Assembly (NCBI RefSeq): GCF_905404315.1
Contig: NC_066292.1
Location: forward strand, 9,424,001 to 9,488,000
Direction of reading: 5' to 3'
From: Leptidea sinapis
Taxonomy: Eukaryota; Arthropoda; Insecta; Lepidoptera; Pieridae
DNA: 64,000 bases
In this document: piece after piece, positions 33,933 through 44,885 of the stretch
Position numbering within the stretch: the first letter of the stretch is position 1
Layout: every line of letters starts with the position of its first letter
Translations under genes and position numbers: made by a program
The notes under the pieces: model-generated
Told to the model about the DNA's origin: nothing
The model's input: only the letters and a program-made list of their open reading frames with translations
Databases searched by the model: none

Positions 33933-33953
33933 TCTTTCTTTCTTTTGCCTGTT

Positions 33954-34016
33954 AGGGCTACATTTCACCGGGACATCACGGTGGCGCAACCAGTCGCAGC
34001 TTACAAAAAAATATGC

Positions 34017-34047
<31 letters not shown>

Positions 34048-34130
34048 GGGGTTACTTACCTGGTGTCCGTTTGGTTGCACAACCAATTTTGTGGCACGAC
34101 CAGCTCGGACGCGTCATGACGTAGCCCTAA
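33954..34130. mobile_element. TTAGGGCTAC element (copy 2)
   Basis: Duplicate of 26592-26766, with a longer AT microsatellite. Confidence 0.6.
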
Positions 34131-34395
34131 GTATGAAAATTTTAATAGGACTAATAAATTAAACTAATAGGAGGTCCGAATTTGACCCCGGTCTTCTGCT
34201 TTCCGGATCACCCATTGTCCCATTTGAGCTGTTTCCCATTAAAACACGGATAAAACTACATTTTTTTAAATTGAAACCTAGCTAGATTGATTTCCCGTCC
34301 CCGAAACTACCTGTATACTAAATTTCATTAAAATCGTTGGAGCCATTTCCGGAATTCAGATTATATATATATTTATATACAAGAATTGCTCGTTT
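34131..34395 (+). repeat. Dispersed repeat ending GAATTGCTCGTTTAAAG (copy 2)
   Basis: Duplicate of 26767-27030. Confidence 0.55.
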
Positions 34396-34810
34396 AAAGA
34401 TTTCATTAGTAAATAGTTAATAATTGAACTTTATGAGTATCAGTATCAATGTGGTAGTAAAAATGAAATTATTGTCTCTTATCGGAACGTTTAAATGCAA
34501 TGTAGTTATATCTTTTCAATGTCTACTTGCCTAGAAGTCAACACTATTTCAAGAAAATTTTAATATTTATTTGATTTATATTATTACAAAGACCCTAACT
34601 TGAGCGAATACTACAAGTGTTTTGATAATATGATACTTTAAGCTGAAAGAGACTTATAACTAATAGATTCGTGGCAATCCTAATGCGATATCTCGTAAGT
34701 CCAATCGTTTGTAATAAAAAAATATTGATATCTTTTAAACGGTTTTGTATAACTGATGAATGCTATAACGACCAACAGACGATATCATCCTTAGGATAGA
34801 TAGATTACAA

Positions 34811-35294
34811 TAATAATAATGAAATTTTATTTCATGTATTTGCCCACATAAATCAAAAATCACAATATACGATTAAAATTAAAATCAACATTAGGTACAA
34901 TTAAAATTAAGTTAAAATCAAAATGCAAAATTAAATTTAAAATCAACATTAAACATAAATTTAAACTAAAATCAAATTCAAAATTGAAATTAAAATCAAA
35001 ATGTAAAATTCAAACATTAATTAATTTTAACATTAACATTACAATAAAGGCTTTATTTATTTTTAATAAAAACACAGAATACTTATTACTAATCCTATCC
35101 TAATTTTACATATAGTCATCTAAGTTTGAATGAAACCCTCCGCGGGTGAAGGCCTCCAAGGAGCAGGAGCCCTGAGTATATTGCAACCAGTTCGTTCCAG
35201 TCGTTTTTATTATGCCCTCGGTCTTCCTTTGAGGCGATTGGCTCTTGGGCCTCTACACCTTGTCACTCCTATAGTCCAGCGTTCATCCGACAGT
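34811..35294 (-). pseudogene. RTE-like LINE 3' end (copy 2)
   Basis: Duplicate of 27447-27930. Confidence 0.6.
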
Positions 35295-35447
35295 CGTTCC
35301 TTGTCAATAAATATATAAATAACTTATATAGATAGTAAATAACTTAAAAACAGGTACTAGATCTAGTTTCTCGTGTTATAGTAATAAAATAATATACTTT
35401 AAGCAAAGTGGTACGGATTATTAGCATATACTATGTTATATAAATGA

Positions 35448-35694
35448 TTTAAGTTTTCTTTAGTGTGAATTCCGCTTTTTATATTTGTTTTTAAAACAAT
35501 TCGACACGTGTTTCGCCTCTACACGAGGCATCCTCAGGACGTGTCTGACGTTGTCTCGCCAAAATCTGGCACGAGACTGAAAAACACGTGTCGAATTGTT
35601 TTAAAAACAAATATAAAAAAGCGGAATTAACACTAAAGAAAACTTAAATCATTTGTATAATTATGGATTTCCGCAAAGTAACGCCTAATTCAAT
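35448..35694 (+). mobile_element. Structured foldback retroposon-like element (copy 2)
   Basis: Duplicate of 28085-28330; one base differs in the AATCATTTGTATAATTATGG flank. Confidence 0.75.
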
Positions 35695-36621
35695 AAATAT
35701 ACTACGTTTTCACAAGTATACAGAGATTGAAAAGCCAGAATATTTCTTCCTTTATTTTATCTCGTAGAGTCTAGACAGTCAATAGACATATGGCCACATA
35801 GCAAAATATGTACGTCCTGATGTTATTAAAATAACTTACACTATTCTGGCCATAGTTACAATAATGTGCCAACTTATATTTTTAATAGCATATGCAGCAA
35901 AACTAGATACCTATATAATCAGTCAGTGTGTGAGCCCTACTGAAGCTTTTATTGAACGGGAAACTTAAAAAGTATTTATTATTTATATTATTTATTAAGT
36001 ATTTACAAATTACTATTTCTCGTCGTTTATAAGGTCCTTTAATGTTTGGTGTAAAAATCCGTAATAACTTTGTTTTTTACTGTTTAAATGTTAATTCAAT
36101 CGTCTTAAATCAACACACTATCAACTTTTTATAGGGCATTGAGATTCTCGTCACCAATATTTGCACGTTACTTAACTATAAAATACAATCAACAATTATT
36201 ATCAAAAAACAATAAAATGTCAAAGCCTAACAAATAATTGCCTACCAAAAAATATGAGTCGTTGAATATTAAAAGCAATAGGGGACCGAGAAGAGAACCC
36301 AGCGGAACACCTATTCTTATGGATTAACCTGAAGACCGTTTGCCTTTGGGACATTTTGTGGACTTTGGCTACAACGAAACCAATAAATAATCATGGAGTG
36401 AATATTTTCTCACAATTTATTCCACTACCACCACACAAATTATTAAACTACACCATGTATTAAAACAACCGACAATCACAAAAATTACAGTTTAACCTAC
36501 TCTCAGAGTGTTTCAATTTCAAATACCGTAATTGTTTTTTAAATTACTGTAGCAGTTTAACCGACTCCAATCGGCTGGATAATTGGAATTGCGCAGAGAT
36601 GTGGGATTTCTCTTTCTACTA
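35695..36621. other. Duplicated intron sequence without recognised feature (copy 2)
   Basis: Counterpart of 28331-29243. It carries a few extra bases (AAGGTCCTTTAATGTT area, about 36030). No coding recognised. Confidence 0.4.
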
Positions 36622-37243
36622 TACAGGTTGGTTTTTTGAGAAGGGCGGTGATGGCCAAGTCAGAAACTACGAGTATTAGAGAAAAGTCGTTAATCATGCT
36701 CTCGATTTATAAGAAAACAATAACTGCATATTTAGTTTTTTAAAATTTCTTGAACTTTTGACGGAAATCGACGCAAACGATTTTTCAAAAAAAAAAATAC
36801 AACCTGTATTATTGGATCAATGGACTTTGTTGCTGATAAGGATCAAACTTTGGAAAGACACGTTTCGCTAAAAATGATAGGAAATATAAAAAATTTACAA
36901 ATTGCTTTTCACAACTCACTTTTACCTACCTAATAAGTTGCTCAAAATAGTTTCCGTTGATTCAAAGGCTTTTGTTTAAACTTCTCTGTAATGACCTCAC
37001 TGCATTGGATACCATGACAGGATTTATCCTCGATAGAATATCAACAAAAAAAGTAAGATCTCTTTTTGAATTTTTTTTGAAAATTCATTCGGGTCGATTT
37101 CTGTCAAAAGTTAAAAGAAATTATAAAAAACTAAATATGCAGTTATTGTTTTCTTATAAATCAAGGACATGAATCGTTTTACGACTTTTCACTAAGACAC
37201 GTAGTTTCTGACTTGGCCATCACGGCTCAAATAACCACCCTGT
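36622..37243. mobile_element. 622-bp foldback element with ~178-bp inverted repeats (copy 2 form)
   Basis: Left arm 36622 to about 36798 starts ACAGGTTGGTTTTTTGAG; right arm about 37066-37243 ends CTCAAATAACCACCCTGT. The arms share GTGATGGCCAAGTCAGAAAC and CTTTTGAC-GAAATCGAC in inverted order. The core includes 36990-37062, which is inverted relative to copy 1. Confidence 0.85.
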
Positions 37244-37872
37244 TTAAATTATGGGGAGTAGTAGCAAATAGTTCAGGCTCGGCCTGTGTTCAATATACAA
37301 TTTTTATCGAAAGGAGCTATTTATTAAGCAAGTTCAAGGTAATGACAGAAGAATCAGCTGACTTCGACCACCATCTTATATCACATTAAAATAAGATAAT
37401 TACAGCTCGTAAGAAACTTTTAGCCAAATTCACTATTCCTAATAAGGTTTTTTTGAACTACAATCTGCCCCTTATAAATAAGTTGTTCTTAAAAGGAACG
37501 TTTAAAATTACAAGACAGTGTCTTACCACTTCTCCATTGAAACTTAATCCGCATTTATAACGAGGTTGTATAACTGGGATTTGAGATGAAATAAAGCTGA
37601 TTGTTTATCACATGTGCACATTAGCACAATATTTGCATTCGGCTAAATTATTATCAATGCAAATAATATTTATTTATAGTTATCTCTTTGCTAATAAATT
37701 ATTCGGATAACTAATGAACTACAATACAGTATTAAATGGTTTTTGATTAATTTAACTTTCTATTAAATTTCATTAAATTAGGTATATTATTATCAAAGGT
37801 CCAGATAATTTTACCTTGGAAACGATGGGCGGATAATTAACGTACCCCGGGTACAAAATTGAGCACAATTTT

Positions 37873-38748
37873 TTGCTTCATGCCAGGGTATGTGTGTACG
37901 TTAGGGAGGATATCTGCTGTCGCCGTCTCGGCAATTTTGAGGGTAGGGACCTGTCCACTCTCTGGCTCCGCGTAGATTTAGAGGACCGCGTCCGCATCTA
38001 TGCGTGTGTCTACAGGTCCCATAGTGGTAACGCAGAAACCGATCATCTCATGGGCTGCTTTCAAGCGGCAATTGACGACGTACTTGCACAGATCCCCTCC
38101 GCTGAAATCGTAGTCTTGGGTGATTTCAACGGGCACAATGCCGAATGGCTTGGATCACGTACCACAGACTACGCAGGGCGATCTGTGCATAATTTTGCAT
38201 TATGGTATGGTCTGTCCCAATTGGTTGAGTCGCCAACGCAGGTCCCGGATGTGGATAGCCTCATGCCGTCCTTATTGGATCTTCTGCTGACTACACATCC
38301 GGATGGTTACCAGGTCTTTGTCGATGCCCCTCTCGGAACGTCCGACCATTGCCTGGTCAGGAATGTAGTGCCTATCCGACGCCAACGTCACAGACCACCA
38401 GCGACCCGCCGCGTTTGGCACTACAAGTCAGCAGATTGGGATAGGATGCGTTACTTTTTTGCATCCTACCCTTGGGGTAGGGTTTGTTTCCCTTCGGATG
38501 ATCCTAGTGCCTGCGCCGTTGCAGTAGCCGATGTGATCCTACAGGATATGGATATTTTTATACCGAACTCTGTAGTAGGTGGCAGATCACAGCCCTGGTT
38601 CGATGCGTCAGTTAAAGCAGCATTTGAATGCAAAAAACAGGCGTATCGAACTTGGGTTGCGGCGCTGAGCACAAAGGATCCAAACTGCACAGTTCTTAAG
38701 AGGAAATATAGACGGATATTGCTCGAACCCGAAGCCCGTGAACACTAG
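37873..38748 (+). pseudogene. LINE endonuclease domain (291 codons open) fused to deletion
   Basis: Open frame with VCVYVREDICCRRLGNFEGR, DLSTLWLRVDLEDRVRIYAC and VVLGDFNGHNAEWLGS (the D-F-N-G-H-N catalytic motif), then DAPLGTSDHCLVRNVVPIRR (the SDH motif). The N-terminal metal-binding TE segment is lost by truncation. After the endonuclease, SFFASYPWG..F and the linker run to EPEAREH, where a stop follows the deletion junction. The normal Jockey-type ORF2 would go straight on into the RT domain. Confidence 0.92.
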
Positions 38749-39700
38749 AGTGCCCCAAGGCTGTGTGCTGTCTCCCACGCTGTTTCTTCTGCATATCAAT
38801 GATATGTTGGACACCTCCAACATTCATTGCTATGCAGACGACAGCACTGGTGATGCCATATACACGGGCCATGCAGGTCTCTCTCGGGAAATCGTCGACC
38901 AGTGCCGGGAGAAACTTGTCTTCTATCGAGTCCTCTCTTGAGAAGGTCACAGAATGGGGAAAATTGAACCTTGTCCAATTTAACCCCCAGAAGACTCAAG
39001 TTTGCGCGTTTACCACTAAAAAAACCCCATTTGTCGTATCACCACTCTTCGACAACACTTCCCTCAAAGCCTCGCCTAGTATCGGAATACTGGGTCTCGA
39101 AATCTCGAGCGATTGCCAATTTCGTGGTCAACTGGAAGGCAAAGCCAAATTGGCTTCAAAGAAACTGGGCGTCATTAATAGAGCACGGCAATACTTCAAG
39201 CCGGCCCACATACTAGCGCTCTACAAAGCGAAACAAACACATGGAGTATTGCTGTCATCTCTGGTCTGGCGCACCCCAGTATCAGCTCGATCCATTTGAC
39301 CGCGTGCAACGCAGAGCAGCTCGAATTGGCGGGGACCCAGTGCTCTGTGAACGGCTGGATCACTTGGCGTTGCGTAGAGACGTCGCTTCATTGTGTGTTT
39401 TCCACTGCATTTATCGCGGGGAGTGTTCCGAATAGCTGTTTTACCTGATTCCTGCCGCCGAATTCCACCTTCGCAAGACACGCCACAAGTTAGGATATCA
39501 TCCTCACCATCTGGATGTGTGGCGGTCCTCCACAGTGCGGTTTTCAAGGAGCTTTCTTCCACGTACTACAAAGTCGTGGAATGAGCTTCCTTGTGCGGTG
39601 TTTCAGGGACGATACGACATGGGTACCTTCAAAAAAAGCGCGTACACCTTCCTTAAAGGCCGGCAACGCTCCTGTGATTCCTCTGGTGTTGCAAGAGATT
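38738..39700 (+). pseudogene. LINE RT palm remnant and C-terminal region, frameshifted
   Basis: Starts NTRVPQGCVLSPTLFLLHIN (the RT motif PQG-x-x-LSP) and contains CYADDSTGDAI, the YADD catalytic motif. A small deletion at about 38930 shifts the frame to SSIESSLEKVTEWGKLNLVQ and FNPQKTQV. Later frames give LGLEIS (the LG-x thumb motif), ASKKLGVINRARQYFKPAHI, GAPQYQLDPFDRVQRRAARI and WNELPCAVF. There are at least three frame changes and an in-frame stop (GAATAGCTG at 39430). Confidence 0.9.
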
Positions 39701-39780
39701 GTGGGCGGCGGTGATCACTTAACAACAGGTGACCCGTACGCTCGTTTGTCCTCCTATTCCATAAAAAAAAAAAAAAAAAA

Positions 39781-40754
39781 CAAATTAGATTACGAAGAGT
39801 GTCATAAAACGGTAAAGTGCTCTAATCCTATAAACTCTTATTTTGGAAAGAGACTTCTGTCACATACAATTAAGAAGTATAACTTATTCTACTTTCAGGC
39901 CTTTTAATATTTGCTTGTGTCAGAAGAAACAATCGCTTTAATTCCAAAGATTTAATCAAGAAGATGGTTTGTCCCTGATAATATTCTGATTGAGTATATT
40001 GAATAAGCTGGATATCTTATTGACGGGTTGTCTTAGATTTGACGAAACCGATACGCGCGCTGTCGAAGCCGCTGTAGATAAACTAGGTTCAAATAGATAG
40101 TTGTTTGAAGAAGTTGTGGCAAAGCTCCAAAAGTATAACAGTCTATCTCAATTTGTTACAATCAATGAAATATTAGATATAGGCTTTCAGAGGTAGTTAT
40201 AGCTTCAGGCCTTAATTCCGTCACAGCCTACTAATTACGGTATCAATATTTACGCCTTGGCTGCTGTGACACCGGTACTGGCGTGAATTATTGTAGTTAT
40301 AATTACGCTTATAACTGCGACCATAATTATTCTACGAATCTTAAAATAATGCCAATAATGCCAAAGTCTGATTTTTGCGGAAATGACCATTATTTGGATG
40401 TGGCACGTAGTGTAAAGAAGTTTAACTTACTTCATAAGAGTAGAAACTTGATACACATTTCCACCATTTTTTTACCAATAATATGGCTTAAACCTTCCTT
40501 GATAACCTATCACTGAAAATGGATAATTATCAATTGGATGGACATTACTCTGCTGACGTGAAAAGCTTTGAGAATAATCTCGGCTTCATAAAATATTGCT
40601 CGATAGTTATTTCCCGTCAGTAAATAAAAAAAAATCTGTGGTCTCCCTTTGTGTCTCATTTAATAAGTTGTTTTGAATTTACGACCTTTATTTTTAAAGT
40701 CTTGTTTGAATAATGAACAGTGCATCTCTGAAAATAATTATTTAAAAAATATCA
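39781..40754. other. Intron sequence, no recognised feature
   Basis: Contains AATTCCGTCACAGCC..GGCTGCTGTGAC (about 40215-40270), a short inversion, and otherwise nothing recognised. Confidence 0.4.
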
Positions 40755-41110
40755 TCATCATCAGCCGGAAGACGTCTATTGCTGGACAAAAGCCTCCCCC
40801 AGCCTCTCCACGACGATCGGTCCTGCGCTGCTCTCATCCAACGTATTCCGGCGATATACAACAAATACAAACACTGCGTCTTCTGGTACGTGGTCGCCAT
40901 TCGAATACTTTTCTACTCCACCAGCCATCTGTCTATCGAACTATGTGCCCTGCCCACTGCCACTTCAGTTTCGCAATCACTTGGGCTATGTTAATGACTT
41001 TGATTCTTCTACGGATCACCTCATTTCTGATTTCATCTCGCAGGGAAACTCTGAGCATAGCCCTATTCATTGGCCTCTGAGCGACCATGAGCTTTCTCAT
41101 CAGGCCCATA
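40755..41110 (-). pseudogene. RTE-like LINE C-terminal end, minus strand
   Basis: Starts at the simple tail ATCATCATCATCAGCCGGAA (reversed). The minus strand has the same blocks as 62030-62312 and extends further upstream: KL(M)VAQRPMNRAMLR-VSLRD, then RRRIKVINIAQVIAKLKW, GQGT-FDR-MAGGVEKYSNGD and the GGACCGATCGTCGTGGAGAG block. Dead through frameshifts. Confidence 0.8.
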
Positions 41111-41339
41111 AAAAAATATTAAAGGGAAAAATAATTATCACTCACCGATAATATGAAAATCCGACTTTATGTGTCCTGCTAGTGTCACTTCCATCATGTT
41201 AAGAAGAGCTAGTGCATCCGCAAGTTGGCTGTAATTCGACCATACTAGCCACACATCTAACATATTATTTATACCCTGATTTCTCTCTCTATTTTAAAGG
41301 CTTTCTATTACGTAATATTAACTGGAAGTTTCAAATGTT
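41111..41339. other. Intron sequence, no recognised feature
   Basis: Nothing recognised. Confidence 0.35.
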
Positions 41340-41425
41340 GCAACAGAGTGAGGGCGGTGGTAATTACTATACATTAGATGACCGGTACGCTCGTTTGTCT
41401 TCCATTTTCATAAGAAAAATCATGA
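41340..41425 (+). mobile_element. Decayed Jockey/CR1-like 3' tail
   Basis: GTTGCAACAGAGTGAGGGCG, then GGTACGCTCGTTTGTCTTCC and TTTTCATAAGAAAAA. About 85 bp of the family tail. Confidence 0.65.
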
Positions 41426-41934
41426 ATCTATTCAAGATCGCTTGCCAGCGTATTCTAGTGCTATTAATCTTCGTATCTTTTAGCTAAATTTACTCGTATG
41501 ATATATTTTCCAGTGATTTCTGCCGAGTGTTTCAAAGTAGTTAAAGATCCTTTTCTTTTGAAATGACGTAACGTAACCAATTTCTTCCCGGCTCAGGCAA
41601 ATGACCGAAAGGTATCTTATATCACAATGATTGATCGGGGATCTGTGAGGAATGAATATGTCACCGTAGATAGATATTGGGCATCTCCAACTGAAATATG
41701 TAGGTATGTAGATATATTAAATACACACGATGTTTAAATTGATGAAAAGTATGTAGTAACCAAGGATTGATTGAAATAAGTAAACTATTGTTTTTGTACA
41801 TAATTTTTCTAATATTATGAACTAAAGCTTCTTTGGCCACACTGAGCACCTCTTTTTGTCGGGATTGAATGACACTGAGTTGTCACGCTGGGCAATGTAA
41901 CACTCGTAAGTAATTCAGCGTAACTAAGCTTACT
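41426..41934. other. Intron sequence, no recognised feature
   Basis: Nothing recognised. Confidence 0.35.
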
Positions 41935-42067
41935 TTACTCGCCCGGTGCTCGACCGGCGCCCGCTTTCGCCCGCACTCGCACCACACGCCGATTACACCC
42001 GAGCTTAGACGAATAACTAACTTCGTACACGCTTCTTGTACTTGACGTTCTCGACTACGACACATTA
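41935..42067 (-). repeat. GC-rich dispersed repeat pair member (with 18045-18160)
   Basis: Inverted homologue of 18045-18160. The local GC content is well above that of its neighbours. A 63-codon minus-strand frame (41883-42074) with basic residues runs through it; the repetition argues against a host exon. Confidence 0.55.
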
Positions 42068-42504
42068 TGGACAAGCAGTGCTTGTGTGAAATTCTGAAGC
42101 AAGAAATATTGGATTTGGTTCACACATGATTTACAGTAAAATAATATTAAACAAAAAAGATGTAGGCGTGATTTAGGTTATGTATGATCAATATAGGCTT
42201 CTTGTTGCCCAGTCACGTTATGTTATTCATGACTGATGTATTCGCCCTTAGAATTAATCCATCATCCGTTTATCATATTCAACATGCTCGATACAAACAA
42301 ACTCTAAATAAAACTTTTATCGTATTCATCTGAGAATTCACTCACAGTCTGAGACATTTTTTTTGTTTTAAAGACCCCTTCATAAAGGTATTCGCAATTT
42401 AAAATAAGCATATGAGGCATTTACTTTCTCAAATATCAATAGAAATCGAATTATATTTGATGATTTCACAACGGCGCCTACTTCTACCTCTACCTTCTAC
42501 CGTG
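42068..42504. other. Intron sequence, no recognised feature
   Basis: Nothing recognised. Confidence 0.35.
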
Positions 42505-42618
42505 AAGCAGTAATTTGTAAGCATTACTAGTTTTCTGTCTAAAGGGCGCTGTAGCTAGTGAAATTACTGGGAAAATGAGACATTACATGTTATGTCACAA
42601 GGTGACGAGCGCAGTTGT
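42505..42618 (+). repeat. Hairpin-rich short repeat, partial copy 3
   Basis: GTGAAGCAGTAATTTGTAAG through GTGACGAGCGCAGTTGTAG, then joined directly to the start of the next copy. Confidence 0.8.
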
Positions 42619-42897
42619 AGGAGGCTCCTTTGCACAGGATGCCGGCTAGATTATGGGTACCACAACGGTGCTGTGAAGCAGTAATGTGTAAACATTACTG
42701 TGTTTCGGTTTGAAGGGCGCCGTAGCTAGTAAAATTACTTGCCAAATGTCTAAGGGTGACGAGCGCAATTGTTGTGCCGCTCAGAATATTTGGGTTTTTC
42801 AAGAATCCTGAGTGGCGCTGCAGTGTAATGGGCAGGGCGTATCAATTACCATCAGCTGAACGTCCTGCTCGTCTTGTCCCTTATTATCATAAAAAAA
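42619..42897 (+). repeat. Hairpin-rich short repeat, copy 4
   Basis: Starts GAGGCTCCTTTGCACAGGAT and ends TCATAAAAAAAA. In tandem with copy 3, same direction. Confidence 0.88.
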
Positions 42898-43039
42898 ATC
42901 TAACCGTTTTTGAAGAGTTTAATAACTGTTGATCACGTACTATAAGAAGGTCTGAAAAGGTCGTGCTTAAAGGTAGGTCAGGTTTCATGGATTTTGATAA
43001 AACATGGGTTAACTGACAATTAATATGATGCTGTGCGTA

Positions 43040-43375
43040 TGGTGGGTTTTTTTTTCTTAATGGAATAGGAGGACAAACGAGCGTACGGGTCACCTGGTGT
43101 TAAGTGATCACCGACGCCCACATTCTCTTGCAACACCAGAGGAATCACAAGAGCGTTGCCGGCCTTTAAGGAAGGTGTACGCGCTTTTTTGAAGGTACCC
43201 ATGTCGTATCGTCCCGGAAACACCGCACAAGGAAGCTCATTCCACAGCTTAGTAGTACGAGGAAGAAAGCTCCTTGAAAACCGCACTGTGGAGGACCGCC
43301 ACACATCCAGATGGTGGGGATGATACCCTAATTTGTGGCGTGTCGTGCGAAAGTGGAGTTGGAGGGGCATCTATT
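43040..43375 (-). pseudogene. Jockey/CR1-like LINE 3' end with C-terminal codons, minus strand
   Basis: The open minus-strand frame 43020-43370 begins MPLQLHFRTTRHKLGYHPHH, then LDVWRSSTVRFSRSFLPRTT, KLWNELPCAVFPGRYDMGTF. It lies close to the family consensus: the WRSSTVRF stretch is intact here while it is deleted at 11122-11591. Poly-T at 43047-43056 is the reversed A tail. 5'-truncated at about 43375. Confidence 0.9.
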
Positions 43376-44417
43376 TGGATTTTGATTGGATTCTGTCAAG
43401 AACTGATGAGATTAAAAAAATAAATTGAGAGAGAGTGACTGGAATGATCTATTCCATTTTAACGCAAGACTTCATACAGCAGCTTTAAATACCGTATTAA
43501 CTCTAGAGAATCTACATTAAAATCAAATCAAAATCTTTTTAATCATTTAGGTCAAGGAAATGACTCTTATGAATATCAAAAGTTCTCTTCTCTTTTAATA
43601 TTTACTGCCACTTCGGAAAGGATTGAGCTTTAATGAGAAGTAGTGGCAAGAATCTTGCCACTCTCAATCAATTGGCATGAAATAGTGGCCTATTTTAAAT
43701 AAATATTTACAGCTTCATCTTTATACTAAATGCCTAAAACGAGTAGATCAAAAAAAGTAAATTATAACGTAATATCAAGAGTTATTGAGTACAGTTGCAT
43801 ATATCCACACACACTGTAAATAAATCAAGGTATTTTGCGAATTTTTTTTACTAGCGATTATAAAAAATATGATAACTTTAATTTTAAAATGTTAAGTTTC
43901 TGGTAACAGGATAATCCTGCCACTGCAAGCAGCGCCCGATCACGAGCATGACGCATAAAAGCAGAAACTCCGACTGCAATACTCGCCGGACCCCCGACTC
44001 CCATGCTTTTCGCGATTTGATTTTTTTTAACATAATAAATTATTTTAGTTTAACATGGGAAAAATTATAGAAATCGAGAGTAAAAAATTTAATTAAATCA
44101 ATAAATTAACTTAAAATGTTTCCGAGAATTAAATATATCAAAAACATACTTGATATAAAACATACCCAGAAAAAAGGACTCAGTTAGCTTCTTTATCTAG
44201 TCACAACTCTAACGAGCCATTCCGCGACTTTCCAAGTGCAAACTTGTGTTCACTTTATTGAGAATTATTTCCGAATTACTTTAATATAGATGTTACCGAG
44301 TAATACACAGTGGTGGTTTAGCTTCTATATATATAATATATCGACATTTTCTTCCTCGTCACAAATGATAGTATAGACCAATGTCGATAATTTTTGATAC
44401 CAAAAAGTGAAGAAGAC
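43376..44417. other. Intron sequence with a GC-rich patch
   Basis: A GC-rich patch at 43918-44020 (AGCGCCCGATCACGAGCATG) stands in AT-rich DNA; identity unknown. Otherwise nothing. Confidence 0.35.
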
Positions 44418-44453
44418 CATTTATAAATAGATTCTTAAATCTATTTATAAATG
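44418..44453. repeat. Perfect 16-bp-arm hairpin
   Basis: CATTTATAAATAGATT, 4-base loop, and its exact inverse. AT-rich. Confidence 0.75.
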
Positions 44454-44542
44454 ATAACAGAAGACACACCAACTTTTTGAAAAAAACTGATATTTTGACG
44501 AGTGAATTAACGATTGAAAATAAGGGTTCTTTTTCGATATTA

Positions 44543-44885
44543 CGTGGGTGACACTGAAAGTTTTTAGAACTGGCCAGTTAGAAAGACTTTTTTTTAATTT
44601 TAATTTAAGAACTCTTTGGTAATCTAATGTGGTAATATTGTAGTCATTTGTCATTTGTTTTTGTGAATTGCTGGCAAATCTAAAACTCTTGTTACATGTG
44701 AAAATGAACCTAACGCGAGAAAATTTTCGGTCAATGATTTATTATGCCTTTCGTTGTGGGCTTACTCAAAAACAAAGCTATGATAGGCTGTGATTAACAT
44801 TTCTTAATGAAGCCCCATCTCGTGCCACTATTTACAATTGGTTTAACGAGTTTATACGTGGACGTAGCAATCGCAAAAAATTAAT
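44543..44885 (+). mobile_element. mariner left end and transposase N-terminus, 3'-truncated
   Basis: After TA at 44541-44542, CGTGGGTGACACTGAAAGTT resembles mariner termini (compare CATGGGGCGCACTAAAAGTT at 19440). From ATG 44703: MNLTRENFRSMIYYAFRCGL, TQKQSYDRL, stop, then APSRATIYNWFNEFIRGRSN. This is the mariner helix-turn-helix of a Bombyx-type family different from the copy at 19440. It stops at about 44885. Confidence 0.8.

Larger units (their letters stand above)
31650..37832 (+). repeat. Segmental duplication, copy 2
   Basis: Nearly identical to 24337-30250. Differences include a 30-bp insertion near 32075, an inverted-duplication change at 32195-32260, a longer AT run at about 34022-34047, and the fuller foldback at 36622-37243. 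Its right end passes at GGATAA into the LINE at TTAACGTACC, 470 bp further into the LINE than in copy 1. Confidence 0.95.
37833..39775 (+). mobile_element. Jockey/CR1-like LINE, 5'-truncated and internally deleted
   Basis: Starts within the endonuclease (TTAACGTACCCCGGGTACAA), has the rest of that domain, then jumps from RILLEPEAR to NTRVPQGCVLSP, so the first two-thirds of the RT domain is missing. It then continues to the family 3' tail and an 18-base A run (39763-39780). Best reference copy of the family here. Confidence 0.93.

Noticed and set aside
38466..38999. Several minus-strand frames over the LINE at 37833-39775
   Set aside because: Shadows of the retrotransposon coding strand in GC-richer DNA.
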